Shown: positions 32,758 through 43,342, numbered from the stretch's first letter. The stretch: DNA of 64,000 bases from Eurosta solidaginis (GCF_040869045.1 NC_090322.1:190897477-190961476), one strand, 5' to 3'. Notes: generated from the sequence alone by a model not told the origin. Made by a program: numbers and translations.

Positions 32758-32944
32758 AATTTCTCATTTATTCAATAAAAGTAAAAAATTTGTTTTCTTA
32801 TCGGTCGCCACGCTTAAAAAGGTTAACTTTAATTAATATCAAAGACAAAACTTGAATTAATACCAAAGAAAACAAAATGTTGCATAAATATTATAATTGC
32901 ATAAGTTGATAATATGCAATAGCTTTACCGCGGCAGTCCCCGAG

Positions 32945-33170
32945 TGCCACGCGTCCTTTTTTTCTTTTCACCAATGCAATGCGTGATAGACCTCCGAGGA
33001 CAATAACGCCGAGATTGTCTTCCAATTTGCGTCGTTCTTCTATATATTTTTCTTACCGATTGGCTGGACGGGACCTACATGATCTACGCCGACTCCCTGC
33101 GGGATCTGCAAGGCTTTTCGCTGAGGGTTTATTAGCAGAAATATACTTGTCAATGGCATTGGAGCATTGA
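32945..33170 (-). mobile_element. tRNA-headed SINE, body fragment
   Basis: On the minus strand the order is ATTTCTGCTAATAAACCCTC, TTGCAGATCCCGCAGG, GAGTCGGCGTAGATCATGTA, GGTCCCGTCCAGCC, ACGACGCAAATTGGA and ATCTCGGC. This aligns with the SINE at 39620-39987. The tRNA-like head is missing. The + strand open frame here is fortuitous. Confidence 0.72.
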
Positions 33171-34120
33171 AAAATCCTGTTTCTATCCAGAAGTCTCTAG
33201 CTTCTTTGAAAATACATTAATATGTGAATTCGCAGGGTTATTAGCTTATCTTAGATATCTATGACCTTAGAAAAATGAATCTAGTGTAGCCTCCTTATCA
33301 TCTACAAAAGAGTGTAGTGACAGGATATATCCAATGGCCCAGGGGAGGTTGTTATGATTACTTATATATTTCAAAACTCTCTCATTTGCATGAAAAATAT
33401 GTCTTACTCAATTCTGGAGGCTGTTGCTAACATTTATGTTGATCTTGAAGATTATGCTGTTTGTTCTTTATTGACTGACTGATTGTGATGGTTCCTAGGT
33501 AAATAAACAGTAAGTATGCCTTGAGCCCAAAATTTTGGGTGGGAAATTTTATACAATGCTCTGTTTTAGTACTTTGTAGATGGCAGTAAGGCTGACCTAC
33601 TTCGTGCCAGCTAAATCTCTTCCCTATGATATATATTGAGGAATACATACAATCACACTGCAATAAATAATAAATGACATTTATCACCTCTTTACACACT
33701 TATCCTTGAACCCTCTTCCTTTAAGTGTATTTTCTTGGCCTATCTTCACATAAATCACTTGACAATTTGCGTTTGTAGGCCGCATGAAACTAATGTATTT
33801 CCAAAGGTCTGAATACTGTGTCTTAATAATTTCTAAGACGTAAAATATTGGTAAAAAAACTAGAGAAAAAAAAATAAAAATTACTCGAAAAAGCTCGACA
33901 GGGTTGAGTTCCGTCTCGAAAGTTTTCGAGTAATGTCTAGGTTCGTTTATTGACTGGCCGGGCTGCTTGAAAAAGACAGCTCTGTTTGCGATAGCTGCAA
34001 CCGTGATCTTTTATTTTTTTAGGTCTTTCTTACGTAGTAATGCATATTTCATTTTGTGGATTTTACTCGCGTTTTCTAAAGGATTTTTATCACATATCTA
34101 AGATCTATAAAATATCAACC
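33171..34120. other. intergenic DNA, no gene recognised
   Basis: Apparently unique sequence. A 12-base inverted repeat, ATTACTCGAAAA and TTTTCGAGTAAT, lies at about 33880-33891 and 33923-33934. No coding region is supported. Confidence 0.5.
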
Positions 34121-34121
34121 A

Positions 34122-34700
34122 TTTTAATATTGTAGCGAGTTTCAAGAAATTCTTGATTATACTGCACCTTCTGTTACAGTTCGAATCGCTGAACTGTCCA
34201 ATAAATAACTCACATATTCAGTATATCAAAATGTTATTTATTCACAACACTACTATGGCGGTGGTACTTAACAATTAAGTTACTCGCAAACTTCACTTAC
34301 ACCATTTTAAAATCAAACTGATTGACTATCCCTTAGCTTGCGCTGCTTTTATACCTCCCTCGCCCATCTCTCACAGGTTCTATGTTCTCTTGTCTGCATC
34401 TAAAATTGGATTTGGCTATATATGTATATGTAATTGCGTGAGTTATGTCATCTGCGCTCTTTGTTACTACTGTGTCATCGTAATATGTGCCGTCGTCGCC
34501 CTTAGCTGCTATTCACATGTATGTGTGAGTTTTATATTTCTTTGTCGCTCTCAGCTGTCGTCTATATGTGTGTGTGACTGTTTTCTATTTCTTCTTCGAT
34601 CTTAGCTGCTGTTTACATGTAAACATGTGCGGCTGCTTGCTTCGCTGTTATTATTGTATAGCATTTTTTAGATAACTGCATAGTGATGTATCGAGATTAC
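34122..34700 (-). mobile_element. LTR-like repeat, copy 2 (probable solo LTR)
   Basis: The low end is TGTAGCGAGTTTCAAG. Inside are GCACCTTCTGTTACAGTTCG, CTGTCCAATAAATAACTC, AAATCAAACTGATTGACT and TTTTATACCTCC, in the same order as at 27.94-28.14 kb. On the minus strand this makes a TATA-plus-initiator promoter, a leader with AATAAAT, and an end in CTCGCTACA, so the last bases are CA as in LTRs. No internal retrotransposon coding is adjacent. The high-coordinate boundary is a guess. Confidence 0.55.
34316..34353 (-). promoter_or_regulatory. TATA box plus initiator in LTR-like copy 2
   Basis: On the minus strand TATAAAA (34347-34353) is followed by TCAGTT (34316-34321). The distance from the first T to the putative start A at 34319 is 34 bases, identical to copy 1 although the sequence between differs. 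Confidence 0.55.
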
Positions 34701-35367
34701 TAATAATGAGCTAAACCCATTTTTAGCGAAAGTTTGAAGACAAATTCAACATCTTCAACAGACAAGGCAAGAATAGGTACACTTCTTTGGACATGATTTT
34801 CATCATTTTGGAACTTCTTATCATAATTAGGATAATGGGTGCTCGCGTCCATTTTTTTTCGGTTCGCTACAGTTTTTCTTCTTTTAAGATAGTTGGAGAA
34901 GCAAGCCAGCTCGACACCGAATGGGAACAACTCTGCCCTCATAGGGGTTAACCATAGCTACCGCGAAACTGCTCAAAATAATGTTCTCTTGAACTCGCAA
35001 ATTAGTGGAAAGGCAAGCTTCAACCCTGGAATTAATAAAGACAGTTAAGGTCATAGAATATCTCCTAAGTTGTCGCGATGTCTGATCAATTCTCCTTTGA
35101 GCAAATTCATTGTGTTCTAGATTGAGCATTGGGTATTTTATTTGTTAGTAGTTTATTTTTACATTCCTTCCGCTGGGTGAATACTTACCACACGCTAATA
35201 AAAAAAACTCTCATAAAACCAAACTTGTAGCTAAGTAACGAGAATCAATAATTATCGCTATATCGACAATTGATAAACAAATCAAAATATGCGTATGCAT
35301 AAAACTTAAACAAAATTAAGTAGCTTACCAGAAGGGAAGACATTTGCGTCACATATCAAATTAACAT
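34701..35367. other. intergenic DNA, no gene recognised
   Basis: Mixed-composition sequence with two overlapping minus-strand open frames of about 80 codons (34700-35129) that show no known domain. I do not call them genes. Confidence 0.45.
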
Positions 35368-38054
35368 AAAACAAGTAAGGAAGGTTAAGTTCGGGTGTAA
35401 CCGAACATTACATACTCAGTTGAGAGCTATGGTGACAACATAAGCGAAAATAACTATGTAGGAAAATGAACCGAGGGAAACCCTGGAATGTTTTTGTATG
35501 ACATTTCTATCAAATGAAAGGCACTAAAGAGTATTTTATGAGGGAGTGGACCATAGTTCTATAGGTGGACGCCATTTAGGGATATTGCCATAAAGGTGGA
35601 TCAGGGTTGACTCTAGAATTTTTTTGCACGATATGGGTATCAAATGAAAGGTATTAATGAGGGTTTTAAAAGCGAATGGTGGTAGTTGTATAGGTGGTCG
35701 CCTTTTCAGAGATATCGCCATAAAGGTGAACCAGGGGTGACTCTAGAATGTGTTTGTACGATATGGGTGTCAAACGAAAGGTGTTAATGAGTATTTTAAA
35801 AGGGAGTGGGCCTTAGTTCTATAGGTGGAAGCCGTTGCGAAATATCGCCATAAAGGTGGACCAGGGGTGACTCTAGAATGTGTTTGTACGATATGGGTAT
35901 AAAATTAAAGGTATTAATGAGAGTTTTAAAAGGGAATGGTGGTAGTTGTATAGGTGGTCGCCTTTTCGAGATATCGCCATAAACGTGGACCAGGGGTGAC
36001 TCTAGAATGCGTTTGTACAATATGGGTGTCAAACGAAAGGTGTTAAAGAGTATTTTAAAAGGGAGTGGGCCTTAGTTCTATAGGTGGAAGCCGTTGCGAA
36101 ATATCGCCATAAAGGTGGACCAGGGGTGACTCTAGAATGTGTTTGTACGATATGGGTATAAAATTAAAGGTATTAATGAGGGTTTTAAAAGGAAGTGGTG
36201 GTAGTTGTGTAGGTGGTCGCCTTTTCAGAGATATCACCATAAAGGTGGACCAGGGGTGACTCTGGAATGCGTTTGTACAATATGGGTATCAAGCGAAAGG
36301 TGTTAATGAGTATTTTAAAAGGGAGTGGGCCTTAGTTCTATAGGTGGAAGCCGTTGCGAAATATCGCCATAAAGGTGGACCAGGGGTGACTCTCGAATGT
36401 GTTTGTACGATATGGGTATAAAATTAAAGGTTAATGACGGTTTTAAAAGGGAGTGGTGGTAGTTGTATAGGTGGTCGCCTTTTCGAGATATCGCCATAAA
36501 GGTGGACCAGGGGTGACTCTAGAATATGTTTGTAAGATATGGGTATCAAATGAAAGCTGTTAATGCTTAGTTCTATAGGTGGACGCCTTTTCGAGATATC
36601 GCCATAAAGGTGGACCAGGGGCGACTCTAGAATGTGTTTGTACGATATTGGTATCAAATTAAAAGTATTAGTGAGAGTTTTAAAAGGGAGTGGTGGTAGT
36701 TGTATATGTGAAGGCGTTTTCCAGATATCGACCAAAATGTGGACCAAGGTGACCCAGAACATCATCTGTTGGATACCGCTAATTTATTTATATATGTAAC
36801 ACCTGCCAAGATTTCAAGGGTTTTTTATTTCGCACTGCAGAACTTTTTCATTTTCTTCTACTTAATATGGTAGGTGTCACAACCATTTTACAAAGTTTTT
36901 TCTAAAGTTATATTTCGCGTCAATAAATCAATCCAATTACCATGTTTCATCCCTTTTTTCGTATAGAATTATGGCATTTTTTCCATTTTTCGTAATTTTC
37001 GATATCGAAAAAGTGGGCGTGGTCATAGTCGGATTTCGTTCATTTTTTATACCAAGATAAAGTGAGTTCAGGTAAGTACGTGAACTAAGTTCAGTAAAGA
37101 TATGTCGATTTTTGCTCAAGTTATCGTGTTAACGCCCGAGCGGAAGGAAAGATGGACGACTGTGTATAAAAACTGGGCGTGGCTTCAACCGATTTCGCCC
37201 ATTTTCACAGAACAGTTAACGTCATCAAATCTATGCCCCTACCAAATTTCAAAAGGTTTGGTAAATTTTTGTTCGACTTATGGCATTAAAAGTATCTTAG
37301 ACAAATTAAATGAAAAAGGGCGGAGCCACGCCCATTTTGAAATTTTCTTTTATTTTTGTATTTTGTTGCACCATATCATTACTGGAGTTGAATGGTGACA
37401 TAATTTACTTATATACTGTAAAGATATTAAATTTTTTGTTAAAATTTTACTTTAAAAAAAAAATTTTTTTTAAAGTGGGCGTGGTGCTTCTCCGATTTTG
37501 CTAATTTTTATTAAGCGTACATATAGTAACAGGAGTAACCTTCCTGCCAAATTTGATCATGATATCTTCAACGACTGCGAAATTACAGCTTGCAAAAGTT
37601 TTAAATTACCTTCTTTTAAAAGTGGGCGGTGCCACACCCATTATCCAAAATTTTACTAATTTTCTATTCTGCGTCATATGTTCAACCCACCTAATAAGTT
37701 TCATTGCTTTATCTGTCTTTGGTAATGAATTATCGCACTTTTTCGGTTTTTCGAAATTTTCGATATCGAAAAAGTGGGCGTGGTTATAGTCCGATATCGT
37801 TCATTTTAAGTAGCGATCTGAGATGATTACTCGGGAACCTACATACCAAATTTCATCAAGATACCTCAAAATTTACTCAAGTTATCGTGTTAACGGACGG
37901 ACGGACGGACATGGCTCAATCACATTTTTTTCGATCCTGATGATTTTGATATATGGAAGTCTATATCTATTTCGATTCCTTTATACATGTACAACCAACC
38001 GTTTTCCAATCAAAGTTAATATACTCTGTGAGCTCTGCTCAACTGAGTATAAAA
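35368..38054 (-). mobile_element. DINE-1/HINE-like element, family 1, full length with array
   Basis: On the minus strand it starts near 38054 with TTTTTATACTCAGTTGAGCA. It has CCATGTCCGTCCGTCCGTCC near 37911-37892 and the CACGCCCACTTTTTCGATA blocks, then the central array (35600-36760). It ends with CTCAACTGAGTATGTAATGT, the stem-loop at 35389-35406, and TTCCTTACTTGTTTT. It is a complete copy in the opposite orientation to most others. Confidence 0.87.
35600..36760 (-). repeat. central array with alternating dimeric units
   Basis: About nine units. The anchor CAGGGGTGACTCT lies at 35732, 35862, 35991, 36121, 36251, 36381 and 36508, mostly 130 bases apart. One unit type has GGGCCTTAGTTCTATAGG with AAGCCGTTGCGAAATATC. 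The other has GGTGGTAGTTGTATAGG with GTCGCCTTTTC. They alternate, giving a dimer of about 260 bp. Confidence 0.88.
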
Positions 38055-39003
38055 AATTTATGAAACATCTTTAGCGGCTTCCTATCAAATTTGTTATTAC
38101 CTGTTTTCAGTTTAAAATTACATAGAGTGTAGTGCTACATGGCGCATACGTCAGATCAAGAGACTACAATTATTCATATCGAATAAATAGTGCGCGATAA
38201 TGAGTTTTATTGGTGCCATTTTAAATAGCGCTAGCTTGGAAGAAAAGACATTAGTACTAAGTACTCGTAAAGCTCGATGTGTAGTCATACAGGTGTACGT
38301 CAAGGAAAGTAATGTTTTTATGTTACCTAGAGCTCACCCAGCGATTGAAGTTAAATCGCAACACACAGGTAACTTTACCAGAAACAAATAGTTTAGGGCT
38401 TTTTAAGAAAAGCTTCGTAGGTTTCTTATCGGGAAAATACGATATCGGCAAGCTATTGTTTTATTATATGTATATTTATTAGTGATAGCCAATTATTATC
38501 GTCGAGTTTTCGGTTTTTTATCAGCTTTTTATCGTTGTGTCTTCAAGTTTTCTTCGTCTTCTTATTGGTTCTTTGTCGGCTTGTTATCGATGGACTGCAA
38601 ATCTATCATCGAAATTATATTGAAGTTTTATCGGTATCGGTCTTATACCAACCCGATGGTAAATCGATAGCATTACAATAACAAATTGGTAGCACTCCGA
38701 TATGAAACCCACAACTTTTCAATCATAAATCGATGCATTTTTGATACTAAAACCGATAAATTTTCGAAAAAAATCTAAAACACGGGAATAAGAAATCGGT
38801 AAAACTCCGGTAACAAACCGACAAGTTTCCGAAAAAAAATTTGTATCCTTTTGATAACATATCGATACCTTTTTGATAATATTCCAAGAGGAAATCGGCA
38901 ATCCAATATCAAACAATAATAAATCGATAACTTTTCGCTGATAAGTTAATCGTTTTCACTACCAAGCCGATAACTCGCCGATTAAAACCCGACTCTTTTC
39001 ATA
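38055..39003. other. AT-rich DNA with recurrent ATCGAT/ATCGGT words
   Basis: From about 38400 to 39000, TTATCGGT-type words dominate the first half and ACCGATAA/ATCGATAA words the second half, as in a very degenerate inverted or tandem repeat. A related texture occurs near 6890-7090. No gene is supported. Confidence 0.4.
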
Positions 39004-39510
39004 TATGTTTTATTTTATTTTACTTTGATTTTTTCTGATCTATTTTGTTTGATAAACTTTTTTTGTGTTTTATCTTATTTTGCTTTAATTTGTTTTGTTT
39101 CATTTTATTTTATTTCATTTTATTTTACTTTTTTTACTTTATTTTATTTTATTTTGTTTTAATTTACTTTATTTTGTTTTGTTTTATTTTATTTTATTTT
39201 TTATTTGATTTAATTAATTATACTAATTTCACTTTATGTAATTTTTTTGTTTTATCTGATTTACGTTACTGTGTTTTTTTTATATTATTTTATATTATTT
39301 TTTTTAACAATTTCAATTAATTTTAATTCATTTTTTAATTTAATTTAATTTAGTTTTTTATTTTATTTTTTTTATTTTACTATTTTCATTTTTGTTTTAT
39401 TATGTTTCACTTTGATTTATTCTGATTTATTTTATTTCATTTCAACTAATTTAATTTAATTTTATTTTATTTAAATTTATTTATTTTTTTTAATTATTTT
39501 GTCTTTTCCT
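39004..39510 (+). repeat. TTTTA-rich low-complexity tract
   Basis: About 500 bases of irregular TTTTA, TTTTATT and TTTGT repeats. The + strand is nearly free of C and G apart from single bases. Any translation here (Phe/Leu/Tyr-rich) is an artefact of composition. Confidence 0.9.
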
Positions 39511-39619
39511 TGGCCTGTGCCTTTATATTTCTAACTTACTAATGTACAAGGGTGTTAAAATCAACAAAATCCTATAAAGAATCAAATCTCTAAAATTAGA
39601 CATGAATAACCTACCACGG

Positions 39620-39987
39620 GTGGCGGCCACCGTGGTGTGAAGGTAGCGTGCTCCGCCTACCACACCGTATGCCCCAGGTTCACACCCCGGGCAAAGCAAC
39701 ATCAACAAATTTTAGAAATAAGGTTTTTCAATTAGAAGAAAATTTGTCTAAGCGGGGTCGCCCCTCGGCAGTGTTTGGCAAGCGCCCCGGGTGTATTTCT
39801 GCCATGAAAAGCTCTCAGTGAAAACTCATCTGCCTTGCAGTTGCCGCTCGGAGTCGGCATAAGACATGTAGGTCCCGTCCGGCGGCTTTTGTAGGGAAAA
39901 TCAAGAGGAGCACGACGCAAATTGGAGGAAAGCCCGGCCTTAGATCTCTTCGGAAGTTATCGCGCCTTACATTTATTTATTTATTTT
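39620..39987 (+). mobile_element. tRNA-headed SINE with target-site duplication
   Basis: The 368-bp element is flanked by the 13-base direct repeat TAACCTACCACGG (39607-39619 and 39988-40000). The head has an A-box-like TGGTGTGAAGG at 39633-39643 and a B box GGTTCACACCC at 39677-39687, the internal RNA polymerase III promoter of a tRNA-derived SINE. The body carries GCGGGGTCGCCCCTCGGCAG and GGAGCACGACGCAAATTGGA. The 3' end is CGCGCCTTACATTTATTTATT. Other copies lie at 10.6, 32.9 (-) and 41.9 kb. This is the least decayed one. Confidence 0.9.
39633..39687 (+). promoter_or_regulatory. A and B boxes of the SINE pol III promoter
   Basis: The A box TGGTGTGAAGG matches the TRGYNNARNGG type with one mismatch. 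The B box GGTTCACACCC fits GGTTCRANYCC with one mismatch. Their start-to-start distance is 44 bases. Confidence 0.7.
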
Positions 39988-40000
39988 TAACCTACCACGG

Positions 40001-40924
40001 TGTAGTGACCATTTCTTTTACAATCCATGTTACCTTATACAGTAGAGTGGTTCATAACCAATTTTTTTTGCATATTCCTAAATGTAACCTCCCAATATTG
40101 TTCCTTGCGAAAAAGGGAGAGGCACGTATTTTATTATTTTTAAGAGGTCGTGCTCGTCTTTTTTTTCAGAAAATAGAAATTTTCTCAATAAATGTTAATG
40201 TAAAGGTAACACTATTTTTTATATGTAACAATTCGTGTTTCATGGATCAATATTACTTTTGGTTCACACCTGCTTTGGAAGGTTGAAATGAGCTTAGCGC
40301 CTAAAAATATGTTGCGAAATGGAAACCGATGAAACTAAAACGGAAATTGCGCATTGGTTTGGGTTCAAGTTCACCATTAGGAGGTATATTATATCGCTGA
40401 CGACGAATTCGATGTCAGTTTGTCAAAATTCAAAATGGCGGATCGAATATGGGGTAATTTTTTTTAAACGATTTGTTTCTCTTGAAATGTGGAGTTGCGT
40501 TAATTTTCGCGCAATTTTATCAAACCAAAAGAAGCAGAAGCAGAATATTTTACAAATTGTAGAAAAGCATTGCAACTTGCCTGATCCAAAGAAAAAACAA
40601 CTGCAAAATTTTATATAATTTGTAGTAGAAATTTTTTCTCGAACGGTTATAAATAATTACAAAATTGTAGTCAATACTTCTTTCAACGTGTAATTGATTT
40701 TACCTGCTTAAATGTACCAAATGACGAAATTTAATTGCATTAAAATCAATGGACACAAAACACAAAAGTACGAACTTTTAAAAAAATTCTACTATATGTT
40801 TCTTTTTTCAAATGGAATCCTCTATCTTGAATTTAAACAGATACCGATATTATATTTCCCTTTGCGTTGATTTTGAACCCAAAACAATAAGCAATGTTGC
40901 GTTTTAGTTTGACCAATCTCACAT
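40001..40924. other. intergenic DNA, no gene recognised
   Basis: AT-rich sequence. Two open frames of about 95-100 codons (40005-40286 and 40319-40618) show no recognised domain and have the same composition as their surroundings. Confidence 0.45.
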
Positions 40925-41330
40925 TACATTAAGTAATAATAATACTAAAAGATAGAATATCATTAGGTAGGTCCTAGATACTAGTCATCAAACTCCTTAT
41001 CAATCTAGGTCGTTGATCATAAAAATAAATAAAAGCGTGGGTCACGTCAAATTTCTATTGATAGTCAACCGTTCATAGCTTCAAAAATCATATTTTCATA
41101 TATTTATAAGTAAGACCAACTGAACCTTAGTCTGGTTATTCTACGCCTCACGTTATTAGAAATTTCACGCACCCAAAGCTCTTATTTATTTATCTGATTA
41201 ACGCCCTAGATTGATGAGGAGTGCGATGACTAGTATCTAGGACCTACCTAATGATATTCTATCTTTTAGTATTATTATTGCTTAATGTAAGTATTGTTAG
41301 CAATAAAACCGTTTAACTTTAACAAAAATG
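40925..41330. mobile_element. foldback relative of the 21.25-kb MITE
   Basis: The right half (41100-41330) matches 21251-21594: CAACTGAACCTTAGTCTGG, the CTAGATTGATGAGGAGTG segment and CAATAAAACCGTTTAACTTT. The left half (40925-41055) is the reverse complement of 41145-41292, including AGTAATAATAATACTAAAAG. The left terminal AAGTTAAACGG repeat is missing. This copy is therefore an inverted-repeat version with one end lost. Confidence 0.75.
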
Positions 41331-41351
41331 TCTTTATTATTTTATTTGAAT

Positions 41352-41665
41352 TTAACTTCCAACATTTTAACTTATGTGCCCCAAAGTATTTTGATGTCAT
41401 TTCTACCTGACTGTATGTAATATTTGTTCAATGAGCCAAATCGTCCGACTTTTGAATATCTCAATTCTGGCGGCGATATCTTCATATGTCGCTTTATATT
41501 CATGAATATAATATGTGTTCCAAATCGGACCACAACTACGATTTTTTGAAATATTGCGATCCATGCGCCAACTATCGGAGTTTTTTCTTATTATTGCATT
41601 GTCATCGCGTTCTGAACTATATTCCAAGTTCCAAGCTTGTAGCTTATCGGGAAGTTATTTAAATT
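41352..41665 (-). repeat. dispersed repeat with CTAGGTGGCGC-type core, minus copy
   Basis: The high-coordinate end, AACTTCCCGATAAGCTACAA on the minus strand, and the following CTTGGAATATAGTTCAGAAC, ATGCAATAATAAGAAAAAAC and GTCCGATTTGGAACACATAT match 20819-21200. The CTAGGTGGCGC core is degraded to ATAGTTGGCGC. It sits directly beside the MITE relative, as in the 21-kb locus. Confidence 0.7.
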
Positions 41666-41941
41666 TCAATTATTAAATTCGTAACGCTCGCTAAACAGAG
41701 TCAAGCTAAAAAAAACCGTTTAAATATATATTCTACCTTTACATTTAAAGAAAATATGAAAATTAAGAGTATCTAGACTTTTTTATAAAAACCGCGAGCA
41801 CGACTTCCAGAATCGCTTTCAAAATAAAAAAAATAAAGGCTTTTGCTTTTTTGAGAAGGAACAATATTAGAGGATAACGTTTGCGAATTGCCAAAAAGTG
41901 CATTGTTTTAACCACTCTAATATACAACATACAAATACCAC

Positions 41942-42004
41942 ACAGAGAAGCCCGGCCTAAAATCTCTTTGGAGGTTATAGCGCCTTAGATCTATTTATTT
42001 ATTT
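41942..42004 (+). mobile_element. SINE 3' tail fragment
   Basis: AGAAGCCCGGCCTAAAATCT, then GGAGGTTATAGCGCCTTAGA and TTTATTTATTTTA, match the last 60 bases of the SINE at 39620-39987. The rest of the element is absent. Confidence 0.72.
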
Positions 42005-42076
42005 TATTCGTCTCCGCTTCCACATTCTAAAGATGTTTACACATCAATAAATAAAAAATATAGGTATTAATAATAA

Positions 42077-42260
42077 TCTTTATATATATAAAAATCGTGT
42101 GTCACATTGTTTGTCCGCGCTGGACTCCTAAACTACTGAACCGATTTTGAAATTGTTTTCCACCCCGTGTGTAGTTTGATCTAACTTAATATAGGATAGG
42201 TTATATGTCAGTTTATAGTCGCAATATTATTTTATTGCAAATTTTTTTATATGTTTATAC
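42077..42260 (+). mobile_element. Helitron-like 5' end fragment
   Basis: TCTTTATATATATAAAAATC, followed by CACATTGTTTGTCCGCGCTG and CTACTGAACCGATTTTGAAA, resembles the common insect Helitron 5' end (recalled: TC start, TATATATATAAAA, then an ACCGATTT block). No matching 3' end belongs clearly to it. The right limit is uncertain. Confidence 0.5.
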
Positions 42261-42374
42261 GTAATAATGAAATGTTACGTATACGCACCGGCGCTCATAT
42301 TTTCAGGTGGTGTTCAGTTAAACAACGTGCTTATCAATAAAAAATATTATAGCAAATGATATCAAGTATATCAC

Positions 42375-42480
42375 ATCACCAGGCCCGGCGAGAGGGAGGG
42401 GTGGGATGGGGGATTACCCCCGGACCCGGGGTTTCTGAGGGGGCCCGCTATTTAGAAGTACTAAGACATTTTTTTTTTTT
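42375..42480. other. G/C-rich segment, possibly a DNA transposon end
   Basis: An isolated GC-rich patch in AT-rich surroundings starts CAGGCCCGGCGAGAGGGAGG and contains GATTACCCCCGGACCCGGGG, then a T run. CAG-starting, GGCCC-rich ends are common among hAT elements, but no second end or duplication was seen. Confidence 0.35.
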
Positions 42481-42568
42481 AATTCAGGAGAGTCTTTAGT
42501 TGTATTTTTAAGCCGAATTTTAAAAGCAACGAATATCTGCATTTCGTTTTAATATTGAAAAATAAAAA

Positions 42569-43342
42569 TCTATATATATAAAAGGAAAGGCTATAATGTG
42601 TGTTAGTTGGTCGCCGGTGTTTGAAGAGGCGCGTCGGTCGATTTTGTTCAAACGTGGACCCGGATACCCCTAGAATGTATTTATATAATATGGATATCAA
42701 ATGAAAGCTGTTGATGAGTGCTTTAGTACAGAGTAATATATTATACCGCTTGATGAAGATATAGGCCAAAACGTGGACCCGGATACCCCTAGAATGTGTG
42801 GGTAATATGGATATGAAATGAAATCTGTTGCTGAGAGCTCTAAAGTAATTTTCATTGTGATATTCGATTATTCGCCTCAACCTGGCAAAACTGATAAATA
42901 TGCATGCGACGCCGAAATAGAGACAAGAATTAATAATACCCACATACCTATTTACATACGTCCTATTCGATTTGCCTGAAAATAGGTATATAAATTTGCC
43001 TATATTAGTATTTACGCCCCTTTTTTCCCGAAGTAGACCAGAGACGGACTGGGACTGGGACTGGAACAAAATACATACCACCCTCTGCGGCAGGCAGTAT
43101 GGGATGAAGAAGAATGAGAAGAACGTGAGAGAAGAGAAAAGGGAGAAGGAGACTGGGAAAGAAATAGAATGAAACGAATATGGAGATAGATGAAGGGGAA
43201 AAGACGGAGGGAGGAATGAATAAAAGGATCAGGAAAAAGTGAAGAGGGGTGGGGTGAGGGCAGAGTTAGACGGAATAAGCTTATTAAAATGTATGCAGCT
43301 AGGCCAAATTTAGGGCAGAACAATGTCTGCCGGGTCTGCTAG
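42569..43342 (+). mobile_element. non-autonomous Helitron, 774 bp
   Basis: The 5' end is TCTATATATATAAAAGG. The 3' end is GGGTCTGCTAG, preceded by the hairpin GGCAGA-ACAATG-TCTGCC at about 43314-43330. The termini lie between A (42568) and T (43343), the AT target expected of Helitrons. There are no terminal inverted repeats and no Rep/helicase coding, so it is non-autonomous. Two internal repeat units (42645-42850) resemble the HINE array unit. The 3' half is purine-rich. Confidence 0.82.
42645..42850 (+). repeat. two tandem units inside the Helitron
   Basis: AACGTGGACCCGGATACCCC followed by TAGAATGT, AATATGGATATCAAATGAAA and a TGTTGATGAGTGCTTTAGTA-type end occurs at 42650 and again at 42770, about 120 bases apart. 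The order of words parallels the HINE satellite (GTGGACCAGGGGTGACTCTA, GAATGTGT, ATATGGGTATCAAATGAAAG). Confidence 0.72.

Noticed and set aside
32979..33170. 63-codon Arg-rich open frame
   Set aside because: It is the opposite strand of a decayed SINE body.
39045..39320. 91-codon Phe/Leu/Tyr-rich open frame that looks like membrane segments
   Set aside because: It lies in a TTTTA-rich low-complexity tract; the hydrophobicity comes from base composition.
42479..43081. 200-codon minus-strand open frame, the longest uninterrupted one in its region
   Set aside because: It spans the boundary of a well-defined Helitron and runs through its repeat units, so it is a chance frame.
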